A stretch of DNA of 64,000 nucleotides from Nannobrachium achirus (taxonomy: Eukaryota > Chordata > Actinopteri > Myctophiformes > Myctophidae), in NCBI GenBank assembly GCA_963921795.1, contig OY997644.1, forward strand, positions 2,720,254 to 2,784,253. Reading direction: 5' to 3'. Of the stretch, positions 11,791-23,019 are shown in pieces. Within the stretch, counting starts at the first letter, position 1. Every line of letters begins with the position of its first letter. Under the pieces are notes generated by a model. It was not told the DNA's origin. It worked only from the letters and a program-made list of their open reading frames with translations, and made no database searches. A program made the position numbers and the translations under genes.

Positions 11791-11937
11791 GGTCACGACT
11801 TGAGTAAAAATCCTATTTTCTTTTCCTACATAAAAAAATAAATATTTCAATAGACTTTCCTCTCCCCACCTGTTGCATACATTTTAAAACAAGCAAACAC
11901 ACACATTAAGAAAATGATAATAATTAATAAGTAGTGT

Positions 11938-12165
11938 AGAGAAGATATCTACAAGCTGTGAGCTTGTACATCTGCTATTTTCACTAGTTTAGTTTCAATG
12001 TACATATTAACTGTTTTGGTTATTCTACTGTTGTTTACCTACAATCCTAGATTCCTATTGCTTGCTATGCATTTGATGTATTACCTTGCGCTGTCCTTGC
12101 TCATTGTAAATCGCTCAAGATTAAGAGCATCTGCCTAAATTGTAAATTGTAATTGTAAAATGTTT
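11938..12165. repeat. Hairpin remnant plus LINE/SINE 3' tail
   Basis: 11940-11992 keeps ATCTACAAGCTGTGAGCTTG and CTGCTATTTTCACTAG. 12090-12140 (CTGTCCTTGCTCATTGTAAA ... AGAGCATCTGCCTAAA) is the common fish LINE/SINE tail, also at 52720. Confidence 0.5.
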
Positions 12166-12219
12166 CTCCTCGCTGGCAAAGTCCATGGAAGGTTGCCAAC
12201 AGGTTTCGGCCTCGGGTCT

Positions 12220-12744
12220 TAACCCTCTAAGGCCCACGGTTGTAATATTACAACGTTTGTATTTTATCCAAAAAAAGGTTTAAATCATTTTATTTTAGCT
12301 CCCCCTACCACCTAAACACCACCATTGGATTCTATTGTTTAGTATTACAATGCCATTGGCCACAATATTTGCATATAAATACCCCCCACAGGGGCTGACA
12401 TTCACACCCGCCACACCCGCTGAAATTCCAGAGTTTTGACGAACAACATCTCACTTTTTCATGGAAGCTATACCTCACAAAAACATAAGTAAAATGCCTG
12501 TACTATTTTTTTTGGTGATCATTAGAATGTCTAGAACATGTACATATGTTATTATTGTGAAAATATCCCCCATATGTAAATTAGAGCATGATTTATGATT
12601 TTTGATTTATGGCTATAAAATCTTACAAAAACATTTTTTTGAAAAAAACATTACATTTTCCTCTGATTAAGACTCCTACAACACCATCTGATTTTTTTAA
12701 ATTTTTTATTTCAAGTATTTCTTAATGCGGGCCTTAGAGGGTTA
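12220..12744. mobile_element. MITE with TAACCCTCTAAGGCCC termini
   Basis: TTAACCCTCTAAGGCCCACG at the left is mirrored by CGGGCCTTAGAGGGTTAA at the right. Its right TTAA is shared with the next element, so one inserted at the edge of the other. Confidence 0.75.
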
Positions 12745-13203
12745 AAGGACAACTTTAGTTTTTTACAACAAGGGTTCATATTTTTGATTTTAATTAAAGA
12801 ATATAAAAGATGAGTGTTAAAATTATTTCATTTACTTCTTTCTATTCTTATTTCAGTGTTTTGGGGCATGCGTACAAGTAGCTAAATATGTAATTTTACA
12901 CAGAATAAGCCCATTCCCAGGATACAACGCAACCTTTCATGGTTGGATGTGACTTATGGGGGCTAGAAGTGTTACTGTAAATAGCAATAAAAAAAACTGC
13001 TGGCTTATTGTGTCTAAAAAGACATATTTAGCCACTTGTACGCATGCCCCCATGCGTACGCATGCCCCACATTTTAGCACGGTAAACGCGATAAAACGAT
13101 AGAACAAAGCAAATGAAAACATTTTAACACTCACTTTTTCTTTTCTCTAATTACATTCTAAAATATGAACCCTTGTTGTAAAAAAACAAAGTTGTCCTTT
13201 AAT
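12742..13203. mobile_element. F1 foldback MITE flanked by TTAA, copy 1
   Basis: TTAAAGGACAACTTTAG at the left and AGTTGTCCTTTAATTA at the right, with most of the length inverted (GGGTTCATATTT against AAATATGAACCC). Copies at 29359 and 31253. Confidence 0.82.
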
Positions 13204-13535
13204 TAGTCAAAGCACAATAACGTGCCAAAGAAGAAGTCCCCCGGCTTGCCTTGGCCATCTCCCTCTACGTGACAGCAAACCATCACTCCCATGCAGGTGA
13301 CTTGTCACATGCAGTGAAACATGCATGGAATGAGAAAGAAGAGGCATGAAAGAGATTCTGTTTACATTTCTGCCAGCCAGGGAAACTAGCTCACACCCTT
13401 TCTCCTGCACGGCACCCGTCCATCAGATTGACATCAGCCTTTATCTAAAGAACACTGGCTGAAATTCAGACAGACAGAACTTGTAGTTCAAGTCTAGGAA
13501 GTTGTACGTGCTGCATGTGACTCTGTTTTCTAGAC
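13204..13535. other. Intergenic DNA, nothing recognised
   Basis: No inverted-repeat ends and no recognisable coding sequence. Confidence 0.4.
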
Positions 13536-13893
13536 CAGTGGTTCTCAACCTTCTCAGGCCGCGACCCCCAAAATAATCATATTTTAACTGGGGACCCCCA
13601 CCCTGACGCGTTGCGAGGCGTTGTGAGCATGTAGATCGTCTATTTTCACAATATCCGCCTCTAATATTTGACAATTTGGCCATTGTTTAATTTATCATTT
13701 TAGAGGTATTAAAAAGTCCCTAAATTGTCACTTTAGAAATGTGCAGATACCCTCTATACACTTAAACCTTATGTTGGTTTGTTTACTGTTGAGTGAGAAA
13801 ACAATGTTTCACAATAAGTTAATCATCCGGGGACCCCCCAAAATAGTTTGGGGACCCCCTTGTGGGTCCCGACCCACAGGTTGAGAACCACTG
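13536..13893. mobile_element. H2 hAT-like MITE with 8-bp target duplication (7/8)
   Basis: CAGTGGTTCTCAACC at the left and GGTTGAGAACCACTG at the right. Flanks TTCTAGAC (13528-13535) and CTCTAGAC (13894-13901). The hairpin is reduced to its right arm (about 13606-13650). Confidence 0.85.
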
Positions 13894-13960
13894 CTCTAGA
13901 CTGGCGTGACTTTCTGGGAGGAAAATGGCGTCCACAGAAGAACAATGCATCGGCCATGCA

Positions 13961-14415
13961 TAGGGATGGGTATCGTCTGCGATACTTTTAATGGTATCGA
14001 TCGCATGACGTCGATACTATCGGGTATCGGTTAACGTAAAAACGAACGATACCTCGTTTAGATACTCTGGAACGCACCCCTGGCCGGTCACATCTGTAAC
14101 AGTTGGGCTACTGAGAGTTTAACGACTGCTTTAGTAGGCTACACTTGTTACTGTGGAAAATAGCCGACAATAGCCTATAATGTTTATTATTATGATGATT
14201 ATCCAACGTCTATACTCTCCGCTCCGCCACACTGTGTGATCATCATCATCACCTCTGCCCGCAGCAGCGAGTCACCACTCTTTCTGTGTTGAAGTTACTT
14301 AAATAGTAACTTAAATAAAAAGTATCGAAAATGGTATCGAAAAGGGTATCGTATCGATTCCCAGGTATCAAAAAAGGTATCGTATCGATTCAAAGGTGAA
14401 CGATACCCATCCCTA
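13961..14415. mobile_element. H4 hAT-like MITE (TAGGGATGGGTATCG) with perfect target duplication
   Basis: Ends TAGGGATGGGTATCG and CGATACCCATCCCTA, flanked by GCCATGCA at 13953-13960 and 14416-14423. No shared hairpin inside. Confidence 0.9.
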
Positions 14416-14788
14416 GCCATGCATGCACGGCTCCTCCAGTCAGATCATTTAATGTCAATCACTTGTGTTGGCCTGGCGTTGTTGTCGTTGCCCTGAAAAG
14501 AGATTTCTGCCTGAAACCTGCTTGACCGGCTGTCCTCCAGAGTCTCCAGAGACAGAGGAGAATGGAGTCATTCATTTGAAAAGGGCCTTTCATTCATAGG
14601 ACTGATTTGGGTTTCATCTCACAACAATTGCCTTTCATAGTGAAATCTTTAGCAATAATGAATACTGGGATAATGGGATGAGAGTGTGTGCATGCAGGGG
14701 TGTTGCACCAAGTTCTGGGCCCTGCATGGGTACAAGGATTCCCTGCAGGCCCCCCCCCCATGAATGTTCTTCATAAGGGGAGGGGGGT

Positions 14789-15348
14789 TAACCCATTTAG
14801 ACTGGGAACGCAATATGTTGTGCTTTAACTATTGAAAAATAGCAGATCTACGCTCAATCTTGTAGATCTGCTATTTAAAAAAAATCGTGAAGATTTGTGC
14901 AAGTCTTTTACTATTTTTGACTCGATTCTATCCACAACTTTCCAACATCCCATGGTGCATTGCGCAGAATGTGCAGGCAGCTTCCGGCGCCGCAGCCGAG
15001 AGTGATCTACAAGCTCACAACGGTTGCATCTGCGACGCGACGTGAGCTTGTATGTCTGCTGTTAACCGGAAGTGACCCGCAAATAATGCTACAGTAAATT
15101 CTCGTGGAAACAGGTGGATAAATGTCTTCTAAATCCTTCTAAATATTTAGTTCCAGTGACCCTCAGAAGCAAAATATTTGTTACAAATGTTTGCTTAAAA
15201 AAAATCATTTTTTAAAGTAGATTTGCACACATTTTCACAACTTTTCAAAAATAGCAGATCTACAAGCTCGCAGCACGGCACTCGGTGCCGCGCTGTGAGC
15301 TTGTATATCTGCTATTTTTCAATAGCTAAAGTATAAAATAATTAAGGC
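14789..15348. mobile_element. Family B composite with three hairpin remnants
   Basis: GTTAACCCATTTAGACTGGG at the left parallels 10094. Hairpins at 14833-14876, 15003-15063 and 15247-15320. The last is a nearly exact copy of 11108-11183. Confidence 0.6.
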
Positions 15349-15410
15349 CCCTCCACCTTGGGCCCTAGTAACTCAGTCCCACTTTTCCCCCTCTTGTGAC
15401 GGCCCTGTGT

Positions 15411-15650
15411 GTGTGTGTGCACAATTATGCACGTGTGTGCGGGTGCGCGTGTGTGTGTGTGTCTTTCTTTGTGCCTTGAAATACACTGGTGTGTACACAC
15501 CATAATCGACACTGTAAATTTAGTCCTGGGACTTTAACTCTTGAATTATTTAAAAGTGAGGGTTTGTCGTGTAATAGCAGAGAGGATGACCACGAGAAAT
15601 TGTTAGAGAGCGAAAGAAATAATGTGAGGGAGGGAGGGAGGGAGGGAGGT
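15411..15650. repeat. GT/GC microsatellites and (GGGA)n
   Basis: GT-rich tract 15405-15463 and GGGA array about 15629-15648, just upstream of the paqr5 promoter. Confidence 0.75.
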
Positions 15651-15725
15651 GTGGCCGGGAGGGGGTGTGTCCCAGGTACATACTGGATATTCACGTTGGT
15701 TGAGGATAGGTGAGATGTAAGAAGA

Positions 15726-15795
15726 GGGGGCGGGACCGTCTGAGCGGCATGGCAACAACACGCTTATAAAGGCAGAGGTCGTCCCAGCAGGTGAC
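15726..15795 (+). promoter_or_regulatory. paqr5: paqr5 core promoter: GC box and TATA box
   Basis: A GC box (GGGGGCGGGA, 15726-15735) is followed by TATAAA (15765-15770), about 100 bp before the paqr5 ATG. The expected transcription start is around 15795-15800. The sequence from there to 15867 would be the 5' UTR and has no upstream ATG that I noticed. Inference from motif and position. Confidence 0.6.
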
Positions 15796-15867
15796 AGTCC
15801 AGTTCAGCTCACTTGTTATACTTCAGTGAATCAAGGCACCGTCAGGCTGCACCCTCACATAATAACA

Positions 15868-18800
15868 ATGCTCAGCCTCATCAGATTACCACGTGTTTTC
15901 ACCATCAACCAAGTGCCCAAAGTAAGTTCTCTTCTTCTTCTTCGCTACATCTGTATGCTGACATTTAAACATGCTGACTCTGAGAGGTGAATCGATAGCG
16001 AAATATGGATAGATAGCGGCTAGATAATGGAAAGAAATGTTCTCAAAGCACGTTGATATGGCTATAATAATGTTGTTGATAATATAGTATTTGGGATATT
16101 TATTTCATAGAGAGTAATATGGGTAAGAATAAATAATAGAGAGAAATACAAAAATAAATCAAATCTGGAGGGAATAAGAAGAAGGGGAGGTCGAGGGCAA
16201 GGGGGGGAAAGGTGATCCATCAAAGAAAACAAATGATCTACATATTTACACTTAGTACCTGAGATAAGATGTAAAGCAGCAGATGTATACTGACTGTACT
16301 TGAGGACGTTAGTTAAGGCAGTGGTTCTCAACCTGTGGGTCGGGACCCCCCAGGGTGGTCCCCATTATTTTGGGGGATACCCAGAGGATTAACTTAATGT
16401 GCAACATTGTTTTCTCACTGAACAGTAAACAAACCAACTCAAGGTTTAAGTGTAGAGAGGGTATCTGCACATTTCTGAAGTGACAATTTAAGGACTTTTT
16501 AACACCTCCAAAATGACAGAAATTGTGAAAATAGCCGATCTACATGCATGTAGATTTGCTATTTTCACAATAGAACCGTGTTACACAAAATGTAATGCCT
16601 CAACAGTTACTCTTAGTGCTCGTCAGGGTGGGGGGTCCCCAGTTAAAATATGATTATTTTGGGGGTCGCTGCCTGAAAAGGTTGAGAACCACTGAGTTCA
16701 GGTGCTAGAAAAGAAAAGAAAAACAAAAAGTCCAAAATCAGTGCGTTGACTGTTGTGAGAACCTAACGGCGTGTTTTCTCGGGCCAGGTGTTCCATGAGG
16801 ACAGCATCATCTCTGGCTACCGCCACCCCTGCAGCTCAGCCACAGACTGCATCCTCAGCCTCTTCCAGATGACCAACGAGACGCTCAACATCTGGACTCA
16901 CTTCCTGCCTACCTGGTCAGTCAGTCTGTCACAAAGTTAAATGTCTTATCATTAGGGATGGGTATCGTCTGCGATACTTTTAATGGTATCGATTGCATGA
17001 CGTCGATACTATCGGGTATCGGTTCACGTAAAAACGAACAATACCTCGTTTCGATACTCTGGAACGCACCCCTGGCCGGTCGCATCTGTAACAGTTGGGC
17101 TACTGAGAGTTTAATTACTGCTTTAGTAGGCTACACTCGTTACTGTGGAAAATAGCCGACAATAGCCTATAATGTTTATTATGACGATTATCCAACGTCT
17201 ATACTCTCCGCTCCGCCACACTGTGATCATCATCATCACCTATGCTCTACCGCAGCAGCGGTAGAGAAGTTAAACTTAAATAAAAAGTATCGAAAAGGGT
17301 ATCGTATCGATTCCCAGGTATCAAAAAAGGTATCGTATCGATTCAAAGGTGAACGATACCCATCCCTACTTATCATCAGTCTGTTACAAAGTTAGCCTAA
17401 ATGTTTCATAATTACCGTTGCCGACGAGTGGAAGCCTTGTATGTCCAAAACGATTAGCCTACTTTTCAGAAAATGGAGGAGAAAAAGAACATGTGTTCCA
17501 ATGGATATTTAGGCACAAGCTCTTGTTGGTACTGTTCAATGGTTCAATATATACATCATCAGGGACGTGCTGGGCCCCTGATTCAGCCCGGGAAAAAGAG
17601 TTGGAGAGGCCCTCATTTATTTTATTTTTTTGTTATATTTCGTCGTTGTCGGGTGGAAACCTTGTACGTCCAAAACCGTTTGTTTTGTATTTATCATTTA
17701 AAAATGATTTAAACTAGTGAAAACAGCCGGTCTACAAGCACACAGCCGGTCTACAAGCACACAACGCCTCGCGGTGCGAGGCGTTGTGTGCTTGTAGATC
17801 TGCTGTTTTCACTACTTTTGTGCAACGGCCGTGTATGATGAAGCAGGGCTTTACTTTGCGATAGAACGTACAAATTTGAAACTTGGAGATACAAGGTTTC
17901 TGCCCGACAGTGACGATTTACTTTGTTGGCCGCACAGCCCCCAAAATGGAACGGAAAAATGAAGTCCGACATTTTTTTTCCCCTAATGGCCGGCCTGGAC
18001 TGGCCGTGAATGAACCGGCCGTGCGGGAGTTGTCCCGCTTTTCCCAATGGCCAGCACGTCCCTGTACATCATGTACAGTATACAGCAGGGGTCGGCAACC
18101 TTTTTGACATGAAGTGCCACGTTTTCATTTTCTTGATAGTCAGTGTGCCACAACACATCAAAATGTCATATTTCCAATTGATTTGGACAGGCTACAAAAT
18201 ACAACCTTTATTTTTGTCATTCCTCTTTAGAAATACTGTATATTATTTTACATTAGGATGTAGGCTTAATGATCATTAGACTCAAGCAATAACCCACTCT
18301 CCCAGACTGTCTCCCAGACTAGTCAGTCTCTCCCCAATCAAAGCTATAAGCTTGAATGAATGTAGAATGATATGCAGGCAGTAAGTTCCATATACCGGTA
18401 GATGTGTGGGCTCTCTCACACTTCTGCCAGTGTGCCAGTGATCACCTTCCATTGTGCCAATGTTGACACCCGTGCCTAAGGTTGCCTACCCCTGGTATAC
18501 AGTATGTGTTTTTCCTTTTCCCCCCAAAGAATAGCAGAGGTGTTGCGTAACGATGCAAGCTTGTAGATCATCTATTTTTGCTACTTTTGTGGTAGCTGGT
18601 ATGAGAAAGTAGGACATTAAAGGAGTAGTTCACCCCCAAAATGACTTTTTTTCAATTGATTACTCATGCCATGGAGAGTAGAGTTCAATAATATTTTTTG
18701 TTTTTTGTTGGTTTCATTGATTCCAGATGGTGACCCGTTTTGAAACGGGTCACCATCCGGAATCAATGGGGGTAAATTTACTCGAATCAAATTTTTGTCT

Positions 18801-21800
18801 TAGGAATGTGACAAAAACCAAAAAATATTATTGAACTCTACTCTCCATGGCATGAGTAATCAATAGAAAAAAAGTCATGTTGGGGGTGAACTACTCCTTT
18901 AATGGACATGAAACATAAAAAAGTTGAAATGTGGAGATGCAAGGCTTCTTCTGCATGTTTCTCAGTGTTTCCGTGATTGTTTGAGCATGGAGAATGAATG
19001 ATACCTAGACTTCTGCAGTCCATCATCCACGTGACATTGTGAGTCCCCTGCCTTCGTTTGTTAACGCAAGAGGAATTGGCTTTCAGTGTTGATGTGATCG
19101 CCTCATCTCAGTGCCTTAACTTTTTAAAGAAGTTGTTAGAATGATATTTGCTAGATGAGCTGCTGATGCGATACATTGCAATGCGAGTGTGGTCGGTCTA
19201 GACCAGTGGTTCTCAAAGTGGATACCAGGGACTTTGTGGGTTCCTTTAGGGCAAGGTTCCCCAATTAGTTTTCCCCAAGGGCCGAATTATGTCTAGGGTA
19301 CCAAGCCAAGGGCCACAGCATTGCAGGGGGCGACGGTGGCGTTCCCGCTACTCCAGCGACAGTTCAGATATCGTCGTTGTCGGGTGAAAATCTTGTATGT
19401 CCAAAACCGTTCGTTTTGAATTCATAATTTTTTTAATTATTTAAACTAGTGAAAACAGCCGACCTACAAGCACACAACGCCTCGCAACGCGAGGCGTTGT
19501 GTGCTTGTAGATCTACTGTTTTCACTACTTTTGTGAGACGGCCTTGTATGATTTGCAAAAGAACGTACACATTTGGAGATACAAGATTTCCACCCGACGA
19601 CGACGACGACGACGACGATATACTAGTGTTGTTGCTGCTCTTATACCACCATTATTACTGGGGGGTTGGTGTGGGCCAGACAGTAGCCCCCCGTGGGCCG
19701 CAAATGGCCCGCGGGCCGCCTATTGGGGAACCCTGCTTTAGGGGGTCTAAATTGACCCATGCAAGTCTGTACTTAAGAGCAGACCTTGAACTGTAAAAGT
19801 TTGAGAAACACTAGTCTAGCCAACACCAGCTCAGGACCCTCCACACCCTCCTGTCTGGCATCAGGGTCTTGGGCTCTGCAGTGTTGTTACTGTAGCTCCG
19901 CTGTCACACCGCAGTGCATCTGATTAGGTGGTGTACTTCTTGCCTTCCCTGGGCTTTGCCCTGGGTTGGCTCCCACAGTGTCAGTTTGCTTGCCACTAGT
20001 CCGACGCAGTGTCCTGCCAGCCTCATCCTTCTCTCTCTGACCTTGTCTGTGACCCATGGTTGGTCCCAGTGGAGGACCACATTTCTGATGAGTCCGTCCA
20101 TATGTGACACCTAGTGCCATTCGTAGCATTCTTGTGTAGATTCCATCCAGGGCCCTTTCCTGTTGTGCTGTGAGCTGATGAATTGGATTCTCACGTTATC
20201 TGTTGTGATTCAAGAAGGCCATAGGGGCTGTTAAGTCTGACATCATTTTGTAGGCAGAGGAGAACTTTTGGGGCCAAAAGGCCCCAGCGCCCGTGAATCT
20301 TTTTACTATTTTTACTATTTACTAATTCTTCTTCTCTTTGTCGTTGAAAGGAAAGTGGTAGAATTATACTTTAGTCGTTATTTTTGTCTCGGATCTGTTG
20401 AAATAGCGAGGGACAGATATTGATAATAAATCTGCTTGGAGGTCTGACTACAAAATGATGTCACGGCTTAAAAGCCCCATAGTTCTCAGTAGCAGGGGTC
20501 ATCAATATGTCCTTACATGGACATATGTGTCCGTGGCAAAGACTTGGCCTTGGGAAAATTTTGATTTTCTTTTTTACACACTGTTGATAATGATACTGAA
20601 TGTCAAGTCTCCAGGTTTTCTTCAGAATATGTATGACAATGACACTGATTTATTATGACACTATGGGCCCTATTTTATCCATGCCTTACCACTTATCGCT
20701 AAACTTCTTCGCCTTTTTTTTACTATTTTGAGAATCATTTTTAAATAGTTCATATAGCTGATCTACAAGCTCACAACATGTCGATGTAGATCAGCTAATT
20801 GAAATATTTTAGAGGTTTTTTCAAAATAGTAAAAAACGCATTCAAACACTTTATTTGTAAGGACCCCATAACTCTGCGAGTGTACAAATGGAACCAAATG
20901 GACCCATAAAGTCGCATTACAAGTGTGTGGGGGGCTGGGGGAGAGGGTAGGTAACAACAACAACTTTATTAGGAAAAAGAAGATTGGAAAGTGCGATAAC
21001 AGATAAAAGCAATAAAACACTAAAAACAAGAGTTCACACAAAGTCAACTGGGAAAGGCAATTGCGAACAGGTGGGTTTTCAGGGTGGTTTTGAAGGTAGG
21101 GAGGGGCGGCGTCTCTGATGCGTTTGGTTCCATTTGAACACTCTCAGAGTTACAGACCTGTTATGGGCATTCAGGGCTAGCTCTTTGTGTTTCTGGTAAT
21201 ATCATTGTCTGCATTTTGTATGCCCTGGCAAATCTATTTTATAAAAATGAAATCAAGTTTCTCCAACATGACGCATCATGTGGGAGAAACTTGAAAAGTT
21301 TGCATAATTAGGGTTCAGCGTCTGATCATGCTATACTCCAGCGATTCCTCTGCACTTGCGTAAGTTCTTTATACTGGCATTTCTCTGGCATGTAAATAAA
21401 CCAGTTTCTCATGTCCAAGCCACCTTGCATAATAATAACTCACCCCTGCGAAACAATGAAACACGTGCAGACCGGTCTGCACGTGTCATTATTATTATAA
21501 TGACCAAAAAAAGCAGTTACTGTATAGGACATCAAACAATCTTGGGCTAATATACTTCAACCTGCAGTTATATTAATGCAAGAAAAGTTAGACCAAGGCA
21601 CTCTTGAGGGACAGTTAAAAAGCCTTTATTTTAGGGCTAATGCATGGCAAGAATAAAAAATACATAATGCCTTCTTCAGGGTGACTAAACAAAAACTGAA
21701 CAAACTTGGCTTTTATAGGAAACAGGATGACATTACAAGCTCATAATGCAGGTTGACTGGGGAGGCCAAAACCACACCAAGACAAAATGTAAACTTTCAA

Positions 21801-22848
21801 TTTTGAGTGATCAATTTTGTCACCTGGCTACCAAAGAGCACCTTTCGTGGGAGATTTTTACTCTACAGCCAAACTGTTTTCTGCAGTTATATAACTTTGC
21901 GTCAACAAATCTGTTGGCTTGTCTACTTAGCCACTTAAACCCTAATTTATAGTTGATTGTCCCATGTTTTTGCACAAAAATGGCATTGTATTATTATAGT
22001 TTGACCAACCTTTAGCACACTTTCATTGTTTGTTTGGAACGACAGCACAACAACACCCAGGGTGACTGATTCTTTAGATCTCCTAGATTCTCCTTGTTCT
22101 CACTGGCCTCCTGTGTGCAGCTAAGCCCTCAGGCATAATAGCTCTCTAGTATTACATTTAACCGTTGGTTACGGGTCAGTACCTCTGCCCGGGGTCAGGG
22201 ATCCTAGAGCAGGGGTTTTCAAAGTGGGTGACGGGGCACCCTGGGGTGCCGCGACATAATTTGATAATATTTGGAATTTATTTGGACACTTGAAAAAATA
22301 TTTAGTATCATTTTAAACTTGAAGTACAAAGTTATTTTCAGTCAGTTCTAACCAAAATGGCTATTATCTCAACGTTTTCCTCGCAGCATAACCACTAAAA
22401 TATCATCACTGTCAGGCAGAAGCCTCTGTCGATCTACAAGCACACAACGCCTCGCATCGCGAGGCGTTGTGTGCTTGTAGATCTGCTGTTTTCACTAGTT
22501 TAGTACATTTTATAGATGATAAATACAAAACGAACGGTTTTGGACATACAAGGTTTCCACCCGACAACGATGCTATGCTATAAATATAAGGTGCTGGGAG
22601 TGAAAATTTAAATGTAAGGGTGCCTCGGATTAAAACAAATATTTATGGGGTGCCCTGAGACAAAAAGGTTTGGGAACCCCTGGGTTACGGGTCAGTATCT
22701 CGGCCCGGGGTCAGGGATCCTAGAGGAACTTGGCTAAAACAATACATAGTTACAGACAAAACAATAAAAGCATTTCAACCAGTTTACGTTTACGTAAGGT
22801 GGCGATCATTGTCATCAGACTTAGAGACCATAGACAGTGATTGAGACA

Positions 22849-22895
<47 letters not shown>

Positions 22896-22975
22896 GATGT
22901 GGTGATGTGTGTGTGTGCGTGCGTGCATACGTGCGTGTGCGTGTAAGTGTGCATGCGTGCGTGCGTGTGTGTGTG

Positions 22976-23019
<44 letters not shown>

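Noticed and set aside
18086-18494. Member of the hairpin-bearing families
   Set aside because: Although it is a hAT-like MITE with a perfect duplication, it has no GATCTACAAGC arm, so it serves as a negative example.
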